Assembly: GCF_012911005.2 (NCBI RefSeq)
Contig: NZ_WTVS01000003.1
Span: 99,753 to 163,752 of the forward strand
From: Aromatoleum toluolicum
GTDB taxonomy: Bacteria; Pseudomonadota; Gammaproteobacteria; Burkholderiales; Rhodocyclaceae
Length of the DNA stretch: 64,000 nt
Reading direction: 5' to 3'
The position numbers and the translations under genes are program-made. Under the pieces are notes generated by a model. The model made no database searches and was not told where the DNA came from. It saw only the letters and a list, made by a program, of their open reading frames with translations. Shown piece after piece: positions 45,490 through 53,608 of this stretch (its first letter is position 1; each line of letters opens with the position of its first letter).

Positions 45490-45849
45490 ATGAAATCGAT
45501 CCAGATCTTCGATCCTGCCCTGTGCTGCAGCTCCGGCGTGTGCGGCGTAGATGTCGACCAGCAACTCGTCACCTTCGCCGCCGACGTCGAGTGGGCGAAG
45601 CAGCAGGGTGTTGCGCTCGAGCGCTTCAACCTCGCGCAGCAGCCGCTGGCATTTGTGCAGAACGCGGTGGTGAAGGGCTTCCTCGAGCGTTCGGGCGCCG
45701 AGTCGCTGCCGCTGATCCTGATCGACGGGGAGTTCGCGCTGGCGGGGCGTTATCCGACGCGCGACGAGCTCGCCCGCTGGGCCGGCGTGAAGGCCGAGCC
45801 GGCCGGGACGTCTGCCGGCGGGTGCTGCAGCGGCGGCCGCTGCTGCTGA
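45490..45849 (+). CDS. arsD: Arsenic metallochaperone ArsD
   Basis: The 119-residue protein has the three key cysteines CCSSGVC (residues 12, 13 and 18) that hand As(III) to ArsA, and additional vicinal pairs at the C-terminus (GGCCSGGRCC), as in the R773 ArsD. The thioredoxin-like core ends in LPLILIDGEFALAGRYPTRDEL. It lies 37 bases after arsC and 11 bases before arsA, its usual partner. Confidence 0.95.
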   Translation: MKSIQIFDPALCCSSGVCGVDVDQQLVTFAADVEWAKQQGVALERFNLAQQPLAFVQNAVVKGFLERSGAESLPLILIDGEFALAGRYPTRDELARWAGVKAEPAGTSAGGCCSGGRCC

Positions 45850-45860
45850 GCGGGACGGCG

Positions 45861-47678
45861 ATGCGCTTCCTCGACCAGCCGCCGCGCTACCTGTTCTTCA
45901 CCGGCAAGGGCGGGGTCGGCAAGACTTCGCTTGCCTGCGCCACTGCAATCCGTCTCGCCGGACTCGGCCGCAAGGTGCTGCTGGTGAGCACCGATCCGGC
46001 CTCGAACGTGGCGCAGGTGTTCGAGCAGGAGATCGGCAACCGCGTGACGCCGATCGAGGCGGTGGCGGGGCTTTTCGCGCTGGAAATCGATCCGCAGGCC
46101 GCCGCGCAGGCCTACCGCGACCGCATCGTCGGCCCGGTGCGCGGCGTGCTGCCGGACGACGTGGTGCGCGGCATCGAGGAGCAGCTTTCGGGCGCCTGCA
46201 CGACGGAGATTGCCGCGTTCGACGAATTCACCGGGTTGCTGACCGATTCGCAGCTCACGGACGGTTTCGAGCATGTGGTGTTCGATACCGCGCCGACCGG
46301 CCACACGATCCGCTTGCTGCAGCTGCCTGCCGCGTGGTCGGGATTTCTCGCGAACAACGCCGAAGGGGCGTCCTGCCTCGGCCCGCTGGCCGGGCTGCAG
46401 AAGCAGCGCGAGCAGTATTCGGCCGCCGTCGCGGCGCTCGCGGACGCCGCGCGCACACGGCTGGTGCTGGTCGCACGCGCCCAGGCCTCGACGCTGCGCG
46501 AAGTGGCGCGCACTCATGCCGAGCTGGCTGCCATCGGACTCAGCCGCCAGTTCCTGGTCATCAATGGCGTCCTGTCCGACGACGACGCGGCGCGCGCGGA
46601 CGGACTGGCCGCGGCGGTGCTGCGTCGCGAGCGGGATGCGCTCGCCGCGCTGCCCGAGCCGCTGCGCGGGCTGCCGACCGACTACGTGCCGTTGATGCCC
46701 TTCAACCTCGTCGGGCTGGCGGCTCTTCGTAGTTTGCTCGGAACGGCCGGTGCGCAGCCCTGCGACTCGCCGGATGACGAGCGGGCGCCGGCGGTGCACG
46801 GTTTGCCGAATCTCGCGGGCCTTGTCGACGGCATCGCCGCGGACGGCCATGGGCTCGTGATGCTGATGGGGAAGGGCGGAGTCGGAAAGACGACGCTCGC
46901 CGCCGCGATCGCGGTCGAACTCGCGCACCGCGGCTTTCCGGTACATCTGACGACCTCCGATCCTGCGGCGCACCTCGCGGAGACGCTCGAGGGTTCGCTC
47001 GGGAACCTCACCGTCAGCCGCATCGACCCGCAGGTCGAGACGGAGCGCTATCGCCGGCATGTGCTGGAGACGAGCGGCAAGGACCTGGATGCGCACGGCC
47101 GCGCGATGCTCGAAGAGGACCTGCGTTCGCCCTGCACGGAGGAGATCGCCGTCTTCCAGGCCTTCTCGCGCGTGATCCGCGAAGCGGGGAACAGGTTCGT
47201 CGTGATGGATACGGCCCCGACGGGCCACACGCTGCTGCTGCTCGATGCCACCGGTGCGTATCACAAGGAGATCGCGCGCCACATGGACAAGAGCGGCATC
47301 ACGCACTTCACGACGCCGATGATGCAGCTGCAGGACCCGCAGCAGACCAAGGTGCTGATCGTGACGCTCGCCGAGACCACGCCGGTGCTCGAAGCTGCCA
47401 GCCTGCAGGCCGACCTGCGCCGCGCCGGGATCGAGCCGTGGGCCTGGGTCATCAACAACAGCCTCGCCGCTGCGCGAACCGACGCACCCGTGCTGCACCG
47501 GCGCGCCGCGCAGGAGTGGCCGCAGATCGAGATCGTGCGCGAGCGCCACGCCAGGCGCGTCGCGCTGGTGCCGGTGCAGGCGGATGAGCCGGTGGGCGTA
47601 GCGCGCCTGCTGGCGCTCGCCGCAGGCGGCGCGAACGGTCAAACCAGTAAGGAAGGAATCGATGTCGGTTCAGTGTGA
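45861..47678 (+). CDS. arsA: Arsenite-activated ATPase ArsA
   Basis: The 605-residue protein has two homologous ATPase halves, each with a GKGGVGKT P-loop (about residues 15 and 336) and the DTAPTGHT signature. Metal-binding cysteines appear in GACTTEIAAFDEF and SPCTEEIAVFQAF. It energises the arsenite permease. ATG 45861 follows arsD by 11 bases, and the 3' end overlaps the acr3 start by 17 bases. It is paired here with Acr3 rather than ArsB. Confidence 0.96.
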   Translation: MRFLDQPPRYLFFTGKGGVGKTSLACATAIRLAGLGRKVLLVSTDPASNVAQVFEQEIGNRVTPIEAVAGLFALEIDPQAAAQAYRDRIVGPVRGVLPDDVVRGIEEQLSGACTTEIAAFDEFTGLLTDSQLTDGFEHVVFDTAPTGHTIRLLQLPAAWSGFLANNAEGASCLGPLAGLQKQREQYSAAVAALADAARTRLVLVARAQASTLREVARTHAELAAIGLSRQFLVINGVLSDDDAARADGLAAAVLRRERDALAALPEPLRGLPTDYVPLMPFNLVGLAALRSLLGTAGAQPCDSPDDERAPAVHGLPNLAGLVDGIAADGHGLVMLMGKGGVGKTTLAAAIAVELAHRGFPVHLTTSDPAAHLAETLEGSLGNLTVSRIDPQVETERYRRHVLETSGKDLDAHGRAMLEEDLRSPCTEEIAVFQAFSRVIREAGNRFVVMDTAPTGHTLLLLDATGAYHKEIARHMDKSGITHFTTPMMQLQDPQQTKVLIVTLAETTPVLEAASLQADLRRAGIEPWAWVINNSLAAARTDAPVLHRRAAQEWPQIEIVRERHARRVALVPVQADEPVGVARLLALAAGGANGQTSKEGIDVGSV

Positions 47679-48759
47679 AGTGACCGCGAAGCGCGCCGCG
47701 GTGGCGCCGATGAGCGTCTTCGAGCGTTATCTCACCGTCTGGGTGTTCCTGTGCATCGTCGCCGGCATCGCGTTCGGCCAGATGGCGCCGGCGCTGTTCC
47801 AGGCCATCGGGCGGATGGAGGTCGCGCAGGTGAACCTGCCGGTCGGGGTGCTGATCTGGGTGATGATCATCCCGATGCTGATGAAGGTGGATTTCGGCGC
47901 GCTGCACGAGATCCGCGGCCACATGCGCGGCATCGGCGTGACGCTGGTCGTGAACTGGCTGGTGAAGCCGTTCTCGATGGCGCTGCTGGGGTGGTTCTTC
48001 ATCCGCCACCTGTTCGCGCCCTGGCTGCCCGCCGAGCAGATCGACAGCTACGTCGCGGGCCTGATCCTGCTCGCCGCGGCGCCGTGCACGGCGATGGTGT
48101 TCGTGTGGAGCCGGCTGACCAACGGCGACCCGATCTTTACGCTGTCGCAGGTCGCACTTAACGACGCGATCATGGTGGTCGCATTCGCGCCCATTGTTGC
48201 CGTGCTGCTGGGCATCTCGGCGATCACCGTGCCGTGGGACACGCTGTTCACGTCGGTCGTGCTCTACATCGTGATTCCCGTCGCGCTCGCGCAGGTGGCG
48301 CGCAAGGCGCTGCTGGCGCGCGGGCAGGCGGTGTTCGACGCGGCGATGGAGCGCATCGGCCCGTGGTCGATCAGTGCGCTGCTCGTGACGCTGGTGCTGC
48401 TGTTCGCCTTCCAGGGCGAGGCGATCCTCGCGCAGCCGCTGGTGATCGCGCTGCTGGCGGTGCCGATCCTGATCCAGGTGTTCTTCAATTCCTCGCTCGC
48501 CTACCTGCTCAACCGCGCGGTGGGGGAGAAACACAGCGTCGCCTGCCCCTCGGCGCTGATCGGCGCGTCGAACTTCTTCGAACTCGCCGTTGCCGCGGCG
48601 ATCAGCCTGTTCGGCTTCGAGTCCGGCGCGGCGCTGGCGACCGTGGTCGGCGTGCTGATCGAGGTGCCGGTGATGCTCTTGGTCGTGCGCGTGGTCAATG
48701 CGAGCAAGGGGTGGTATGAGGCGGGCGCGGCGGGCAGTGCCGCAGCGCAGCGACGATAG
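47662..48759 (+). CDS. acr3: Arsenite efflux permease Acr3
   Basis: The 365-residue inner-membrane protein of the BASS/Acr3 type has about ten hydrophobic segments and the conserved cysteine stretch AAAPCTAMVFVWSRLTNGDP in the fourth helix. VALNDAIMVVAFAPIVAVLLG is also diagnostic. It exports As(OH)3, alone or coupled to ArsA. It overlaps the end of arsA by 17 bases and closes the ars operon. Confidence 0.96.
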   Translation: MSVQCEVTAKRAAVAPMSVFERYLTVWVFLCIVAGIAFGQMAPALFQAIGRMEVAQVNLPVGVLIWVMIIPMLMKVDFGALHEIRGHMRGIGVTLVVNWLVKPFSMALLGWFFIRHLFAPWLPAEQIDSYVAGLILLAAAPCTAMVFVWSRLTNGDPIFTLSQVALNDAIMVVAFAPIVAVLLGISAITVPWDTLFTSVVLYIVIPVALAQVARKALLARGQAVFDAAMERIGPWSISALLVTLVLLFAFQGEAILAQPLVIALLAVPILIQVFFNSSLAYLLNRAVGEKHSVACPSALIGASNFFELAVAAAISLFGFESGAALATVVGVLIEVPVMLLVVRVVNASKGWYEAGAAGSAAAQRR

Positions 48760-48824
48760 TCCCGCGCAAAGCATTTCCGGCGCGAGCGCGATGCCCTGAC
48801 CACCACCGCGCCGGGCAGGGTTGC

Positions 48825-48983
48825 ATGGCGGGTTACCGTCAAGGGCGCGCGCCAGAAGGCCCCTTCTGGGTGCACTTCAAAGTGACCTCGGAGCCGCAGG
48901 AGGACGTCATGCATTTGCTCGCCGACATTCGCGCACTGGTGCAGTGTGTGGGCTTGATACTCGTCAGTGAGCAGAGGCCGTAG
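48825..48983 (+). CDS. Possible small protein of 52 residues
   Basis: ATG 48825 to TAG 48983 encodes a 52-residue frame (starts MAGYRQGRAPEGPFWVHFKV, ends CVGLILVSEQRP) with a plausible amphipathic helix around HLLADIRALVQCV. There is no clear ribosome site and no recognised family. It lies between acr3 and the convergent stress-protein gene. It may be spurious. Confidence 0.3.
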   Translation: MAGYRQGRAPEGPFWVHFKVTSEPQEDVMHLLADIRALVQCVGLILVSEQRP

Positions 48984-49012
48984 GCCGCTGGGGTCGTGCT
49001 CGTTCTTGCGGG

Positions 49013-49864
49013 TCAGGGGGCGATCAGTATGGGACGCAAAGCCGTCTCGCTCACACGGGTCGCAGTACTCCCGATGAGGCGACCCTCAATCCAGTTTTGC
49101 CCGTGTTTGCCAAGAAGGATCAGTGAATGATCGCCTTCTGCCGCCATACGGGCAATCACCGCGGCGGTTTCACCATCCGCGATCAAGGTCTGGCCGTCAC
49201 GACTTCCTGCTCGCTGCAGGCTGTCGAGCAGTTCGCTCAACCCCGCGCGGGCCATTGCGGGCCATCGCGGCATGGCAAGCCGCATCTGTGGCTCGATGAC
49301 ATGGAGGCAGTCGATAACCGCACCAGTCTGCGCCAGCTTTTCTGCAGCACGTTCCGCAGCGCTCGCATGGCGGGACAAGTCCGTCGCGAGCAGAACCTTC
49401 CTGAGCATGTCTTCGCACGGCGATCGGAAGCCCGCCTCGGGAGAGAAGGTCGGAACAAGCGAGAGAACGAGCAGCGGCAGATCGGTTTTTCGAACAACGT
49501 CGCGTGCGAAGCTGCCAAGGAACAGCGAACGGGTCATCGAGTGGCTGCGGGAGCCGATCACGATCAGGTCTGCCGCGCGGTCTCGTGCTATCGAGAGCAA
49601 CTCGTCGGCAGGGTCGTGAGCCTCGCCGACGACGACCTCTACCGTGATGCCAGGACACCGTTCGCGCAAGTGTCCTGCGACTTCCTGAAAATCCTGTTCG
49701 AGGTAGTCATGCTGCCCCCATTTTGGCTCCGGCATGCGACCGACATGGATGATGTGCGTCAGGATGATCCGATTAACGCCCCACGCCATTAACTGAGGCA
49801 TGCAGTCGAGCAAGGCACGCCGGGCTTCCGAAACATCAAGCGCAAGGATTGCAGTTGGGAACAT
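49013..49864 (-). CDS. Universal stress protein with two UspA domains
   Basis: The 283-residue protein starts at MFPTAILALDVSEARRALLDCMPQLM and holds two UspA domains, the first ending IARDRAADLIVIGSRSHSMTRSLFLGSFARDVVRKTDLPLLVLS (ATP-binding G-x2-G-x9-G(S/T) pattern) and the second beginning LRKVLLATDLSRHASAAERAAE. The second ends in a Gly-rich LLGKHGQNWIEGRLIGSTATRV. It is monocistronic. A role in general or anaerobic stress is inferred from family. Confidence 0.88.
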   Translation of the reverse strand: MFPTAILALDVSEARRALLDCMPQLMAWGVNRIILTHIIHVGRMPEPKWGQHDYLEQDFQEVAGHLRERCPGITVEVVVGEAHDPADELLSIARDRAADLIVIGSRSHSMTRSLFLGSFARDVVRKTDLPLLVLSLVPTFSPEAGFRSPCEDMLRKVLLATDLSRHASAAERAAEKLAQTGAVIDCLHVIEPQMRLAMPRWPAMARAGLSELLDSLQRAGSRDGQTLIADGETAAVIARMAAEGDHSLILLGKHGQNWIEGRLIGSTATRVSETALRPILIAP

Positions 49865-50322
49865 CCGGACCTCCTGAGCGGTGCGAATCCGCGTCGAAGT
49901 GCGCGTGGCCGTTGTCGACGCAGGGCGGGAGCACGGTTCACGCCGTAGACGGTGTTGTGCCACCGGCCGTTCAGTTCATCAACCGCCCAGCCACTGTTCG
50001 ATCTTGTCGCGCACATGCCGACTAGCAGCATCAGCACCTTGGGGTGTTGCAGAAGGAGAATTGCAGCGCGCCGCCGAGGTGGCTGTCGTGCTCGACCGGT
50101 AATGCGCCGACCAATGCTTCCGAGGCAGAAATCAGCGTACAGCGCGATCTACAGGATGGCCGCTGTGCCGAGGAAGAGCCGCGGGCTGAGTTGCGGCCAG
50201 CGCAGGACCGCAGCAAACCGATCATACCCGGAAGGCGCTCCGCGAGGCTGCGGTGCATATTCCTTTCACATGAGGTGCCGGTCATCTAGATTGAAAGCGG
50301 CGGATATCACCGGGAGAGCGAC
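49865..50322. other. Gap of about 460 bases without a recognised gene
   Basis: Both strands hold only short frames with atypical composition and no recognisable domain. It may contain promoters for the leftward stress-protein gene and the rightward lipoprotein cluster, or decayed sequence. Nothing further can be supported. Confidence 0.4.
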
Positions 50323-50718
50323 ATGGACGCGATCAGACAGATTCTGGCAAGTTTCAGGAGCACGCTGCCGGCCGGCGGCAAGACTGCTGCGGCGATCGAT
50401 CGGGGCGCAGGGCCGGAGGAGATTTCCGCCTGTGCGACCGAGGAGGGATTGCATGCGCTGGCGGGCGCGCTGTTCGAGGCCTGCGAGGAGCAGCTTGACG
50501 CTGCCGGAGATCCGACGCCGCAGGGATCGGTGATCGACGTGGTGGCTGAACGGCTGCGCGAGTTTCGCCAGCAGCTACCAGCCGACAGCGCGACCGCGCG
50601 GATGATAGACGGCGGCGCGAGCCTGGAGGAGATCTCCGAGGCTGCGCAGCAGGAGGGGCTGGATTCGCTCGCGAGCCTGCTGTTCGAGGCCGAGCGCGAG
50701 GCGGGTGGCCGATCCTGA
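50323..50718 (+). CDS. Protein of two homologous ~55-residue halves, unknown function
   Basis: The 131-residue soluble protein is an internal duplication. The first half (RQILASFRSTLPAGGKTAAAID...GPEEISACATEEGLHALAGALFEA) and the second (AERLREFRQQLPADSATARMID...SLEEISEAAQQEGLDSLASLLFEA) share the pattern FR-x3-LPA-x3-TA-x2-ID-x-GA, then EEIS-x3-A-x2-EGL-x2-LA-x2-LFEA. Each half is probably a small helical unit. No signal peptide is seen. It leads the lipoprotein cluster; its stop abuts the next start. Confidence 0.75.
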   Translation: MDAIRQILASFRSTLPAGGKTAAAIDRGAGPEEISACATEEGLHALAGALFEACEEQLDAAGDPTPQGSVIDVVAERLREFRQQLPADSATARMIDGGASLEEISEAAQQEGLDSLASLLFEAEREAGGRS

Positions 50719-51333
50719 GTGATGTGCGGAGTCGCCGTGCGGCCGAGAGCAGGGGCGTTCGGCGCCGGCGCGATGCTGACCGCTTCGCTCTGCGCCGGAT
50801 GCGCCACTTTCGTCGCCTACCCGGGGCCGCGACTTCCGGACGCGGAGGTCGCCACGATCACCTGCTTCTGGCGCTACTACTTCGTCTGGATCGAGGAGTG
50901 CCACATCTCCGCGGTCGATGGTCGTCGCCCGAAACTGTCCCAACTGGCAAACCTGACCACCAAGTTGCCATCCGGGCGCCATTGGGTCGAGTTCGGCATC
51001 GAGCGCTACTTCGGCGGCGGTGGCGGCAAGACAGACGTGTGCGCGATGGAGCACGACTTCGAAGCGGGGCACGCATACCACCTGAATGCCCATAGTTTCG
51101 AGGCCGATGTTTCCTGGATGCAGAAGCACGGGAGCGATCTTTACCGCGGTTCGATCGAGATCGAGGACTCCGGACCCGAGAAGGGCGCGCGCAAGTCATA
51201 CCGCCTGGAGACGACGTGCAGCTTCGGTGGCGGATCCTTGTGCCGCACGACCGCGGATTGTGTCCAGCATCCTGATATCGTCTGCCAGCCGCGGGAAGGT
51301 TATCCGTTCGGGAGGTGCGTGTTCGGGCCTTGA
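50719..51333 (+). CDS. Lipoprotein of unknown function
   Basis: About 204 residues (GTG 50719 or ATG 50722). A lipobox LCAGC follows a hydrophobic stretch (GAMLTASLCAGCATFVAYPG), so it is probably membrane-anchored. The mature part has a central WVEFGIERYFGGGGGKTDVCAMEHDFEAGHAYHLNAHSFE beta region and a Cys-rich C-terminus (CSFGGGSLCRTTADC...CQPREGYPFGRC) resembling a short Kazal/EGF-like disulfide tail. No family was assigned. Confidence 0.75.
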   Translation: MMCGVAVRPRAGAFGAGAMLTASLCAGCATFVAYPGPRLPDAEVATITCFWRYYFVWIEECHISAVDGRRPKLSQLANLTTKLPSGRHWVEFGIERYFGGGGGKTDVCAMEHDFEAGHAYHLNAHSFEADVSWMQKHGSDLYRGSIEIEDSGPEKGARKSYRLETTCSFGGGSLCRTTADCVQHPDIVCQPREGYPFGRCVFGP

Positions 51334-51363
51334 TGGATGCGGCGGGCTGTTTCGAGAGCTTTC

Positions 51364-51702
51364 ATGCGCAGTGTCTTCTTCGCGTCGCTGATATTCCTGC
51401 CGGCCTGCGTCTTTCTCTTGGGGTGCGAGACGGCACGCGTCGTCCCCTCCGCGGAGATCGTCAAGCAGGAGGGCTTCATCGTGGAGGGCAAAACCCGCAA
51501 GAAGGAGGTGCTGGATCGCTTCGGGCCCGCGCAATCAAGCTTCGAGAGCGGTGCACTGCTGATCTATCACGTTCAGCTCGATGAACAGGGGCGAATCCAC
51601 TTGCGGCGGGACAAACGGTTCAGGTGCGATGCCTATGTCCTCGTCTTCGACAGCCATGACGTGCTGGAACGCCACAGTCTGGTGAAGAATGGATGTCGCT
51701 AG
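51364..51702 (+). CDS. Small lipoprotein with BamE/SmpA-like pattern
   Basis: The 112-residue protein has the lipobox FLLGC (Cys near residue 21) and a BamE/SmpA-type core: KKEVLDRFGPAQSSFESGALLIYHVQLDEQ, in which a helix ends in a G-P turn before strand pairs. The start ATG 51364 has no strong ribosome site. It overlaps the next gene by 14 bases. Related patterns in the next two genes suggest local duplication. Confidence 0.75.
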   Translation: MRSVFFASLIFLPACVFLLGCETARVVPSAEIVKQEGFIVEGKTRKKEVLDRFGPAQSSFESGALLIYHVQLDEQGRIHLRRDKRFRCDAYVLVFDSHDVLERHSLVKNGCR

Positions 51703-52129
51703 CTTCATCCTCCGGCCCGCAGCACGCATTCTGGTAGCTGGACTCGTTGCTGCCTGTCTGCCCATTCTGGTGCCGCCGCATGCGCTCGGGGTCGTCCCCG
51801 ACCGGGACGCCTTCGCTTCGCTTGCGGTGGGGGTGTCCCGTCGCGCGGATGTCGTGCTGACGCTCGGCGAACCGCACTACCGGCTCGATGGCGATCGCTT
51901 TCTGATGTACGAGTGGACCGTTGCCTATGGCTATCTGATCTTCGGCGGCCCCGGCGCCGCGGCGGCGCTGCCAGTCAGCGCGCCGCATTATCTTTGCTTC
52001 GAATTCGCTCCCGACGGCCGCCTGGTGCGCAAGGACGAACTCGCGGGTGCGATCTACAGCGAGCCCGACAAGGCGATCGACAAGTGCATGCATCCATCGG
52101 AGAACGTCGATGAGGCGATCGATCGCTAG
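51689..52129 (+). CDS. Exported protein with BamE/SmpA-like pattern
   Basis: About 146 residues with an N-terminal hydrophobic signal (ILVAGLVAACLPILVPPHALG) and the pattern VSRRADVVLTLGEPHYRLDGDRFLMYEWTVAYG, similar to the SmpA/OmlA fold (helix, LG-x-P turn, then Y-containing strands). The possible lipid-anchor cysteine (VAACL) is not a good lipobox, so it may be periplasmic or membrane-anchored. It overlaps both neighbours, indicating one transcript. Confidence 0.7.
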   Translation: MDVASFILRPAARILVAGLVAACLPILVPPHALGVVPDRDAFASLAVGVSRRADVVLTLGEPHYRLDGDRFLMYEWTVAYGYLIFGGPGAAAALPVSAPHYLCFEFAPDGRLVRKDELAGAIYSEPDKAIDKCMHPSENVDEAIDR

Positions 52130-52604
52130 GGCGTTGCGGGCGGGCGCGATGGCCCTGTTCGTGCTCGCCCTTCCGCCTCTCCATGGCTGTACGACCGCGG
52201 CGGCCCTGCGTGGCGAGGGGGGGAAGGACATCAGTGCCATCACACCGGGCGTCATGCGCAGTGTGGCCGAAGAGCTGCTCGGTCCGCCGCTGCGCGAATG
52301 GACGACGCCCGCGAACATCCGCTATCGGGTCTATCGCTACGACGCCGGTGTGCCGCCCAGCCGGTCGGACGCGGGGGCGTACATCTTTCTCAACATCATA
52401 TCCGCCGGGCTTTTCGAACTGTACGAGGCGACCGGGGCCACGGACTTGTCCAAGCCCTCGCCGGATGACTTTCGGCGCGTGTGGCGCCAGGTGGCGATCG
52501 CCTACGATCCCGGCGATCGAATCGTCGGCGTGTTCGACAATTTCGGCGACCTGGATGTCTTGCCCGACGATGGGCGACCACCGGCACCCTCGCTGCCGAG
52601 GTGA
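52110..52604 (+). CDS. Lipoprotein with BamE/SmpA-like pattern
   Basis: The 164-residue protein has lipobox LHGC (PPLHGCTTAAAL) and the motif VMRSVAEELLGPPLREWTTPANIRYRVYRYD, again a helix, LG-x-P turn and Tyr-rich strands. A hydrophobic stretch AYIFLNIISAGLFELYEAT follows, which could sit in the membrane. It overlaps the preceding gene by 20 bases and is the last gene of the cluster, convergent with the chaperone gene at 52657. Confidence 0.72.
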   Translation: MRRSIARALRAGAMALFVLALPPLHGCTTAAALRGEGGKDISAITPGVMRSVAEELLGPPLREWTTPANIRYRVYRYDAGVPPSRSDAGAYIFLNIISAGLFELYEATGATDLSKPSPDDFRRVWRQVAIAYDPGDRIVGVFDNFGDLDVLPDDGRPPAPSLPR

Positions 52605-52656
52605 GGACGGGACGTGCAGGGTGCGTCGGCCGCTTGCGTGCATCCTGCGGCCAGAC

Positions 52657-53520
52657 TCATGCGTAACGCGATCCCTTGCGCGGCCCGGGCGGTGTGCCGC
52701 GCGAGTAGCCGCGCGCCTCGTCGCGCAGTTGCGGCGGGATCGCCAGGTGTTCGGTCGATAATCCTTTCTCGCGCAGCTTGCGCGCGATGAACTCCATGTC
52801 GTCGGCGGTGATGCCGCGTTCGGCCCGTTCGTGGCGTGCCTTGCCGATGGCCCGCTGCGCGCGCTGCACCGAAGCCGGGAGTTCCTCGGCGACGGCGTCA
52901 TGGGCGACCGCTGTCGCGAAGATGTGGGCGAGCGGCAGCCAAGGATTCGGCCCGGCGCCGGGGGTACTGGCGTCGTTTTCGAGATCGCGCAGGAATGGCG
53001 GGAGCCAGCGTGCGGCAAACTGGTCGAGAAAATGTTCGGGCCGGACAGCGGGCGGCGGGGCGCCGGTGGCGAGCGCTTCGGCGCTGTTCAGGTAGAGCAG
53101 GGCCACGAATTCGAGCTGCACCGCGACATGGTCCGACAGGTCGTGGAAGTCATCGCCGCGTTCGACGCCGCAGCGCCGGTAGGTGTCTTCCAGTGCCGAG
53201 ACCGAGCCGCCGTTGATCGCGCCGTCCAGGTAGCTGCCGGTGTTGATCTGGATGGTTCGCGGCGGGACCAGGAAGAGGGTGCTGTACCGCTGCAGCAGTG
53301 TGACGTGGTCGGGAATCGCGGCGATCGCTGCGCGGTAGTGCGCCACGGCATCGGCGCAGGCGTAGCCGAGCGATGCCCCGAGTTCCTCCAGGTCGTCGGC
53401 GAGGGCGTCGCGCAGTGCGGTGAAGACTTCCGGCTCGCGGGGCGTCAGGAAGGCGCGCGCGAGGCACAAGTAGAACTCGCCGCGCTCGGTCAGGGATTCG
53501 ATGTTGCGTGCGTCCATCAT
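52657..53520 (-). CDS. TorD/DmsD-family redox enzyme maturation chaperone (ArxD-like)
   Basis: About 287 residues from ATG 53520 (MMDARNIESLTERGEFYLCLARAFLTPREPEVFTALRDAL). The all-helical TorD-type core includes QRYSTLFLVPPRTIQINTGSYLDGAINGGS, then LSDHVAVQLEFVALLYL, the family's substrate-enzyme binding surface. It should bind the Tat signal of the molybdopterin enzyme at 55519 and help cofactor loading. It is the last gene of the leftward operon, in the position of arxD. The C-terminus is longer than most TorD proteins. Confidence 0.87.
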   Translation of the reverse strand: MMDARNIESLTERGEFYLCLARAFLTPREPEVFTALRDALADDLEELGASLGYACADAVAHYRAAIAAIPDHVTLLQRYSTLFLVPPRTIQINTGSYLDGAINGGSVSALEDTYRRCGVERGDDFHDLSDHVAVQLEFVALLYLNSAEALATGAPPPAVRPEHFLDQFAARWLPPFLRDLENDASTPGAGPNPWLPLAHIFATAVAHDAVAEELPASVQRAQRAIGKARHERAERGITADDMEFIARKLREKGLSTEHLAIPPQLRDEARGYSRGTPPGPRKGSRYA

Positions 53521-53608
53521 GCGGGCTTCCGGAAGGTGGCCGGGGGTGGGAAGAATCCTCCCGGCCAGGGAGCGGACCGGGGGCAAACCGGTCCGCCGGG
53601 AGAGGCGC

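Noticed and set aside
49865..50322. A possible decayed gene or integrase remnant
   Set aside because: Short frames on both strands have no recognisable domain and no repeats or attachment-like ends were found.
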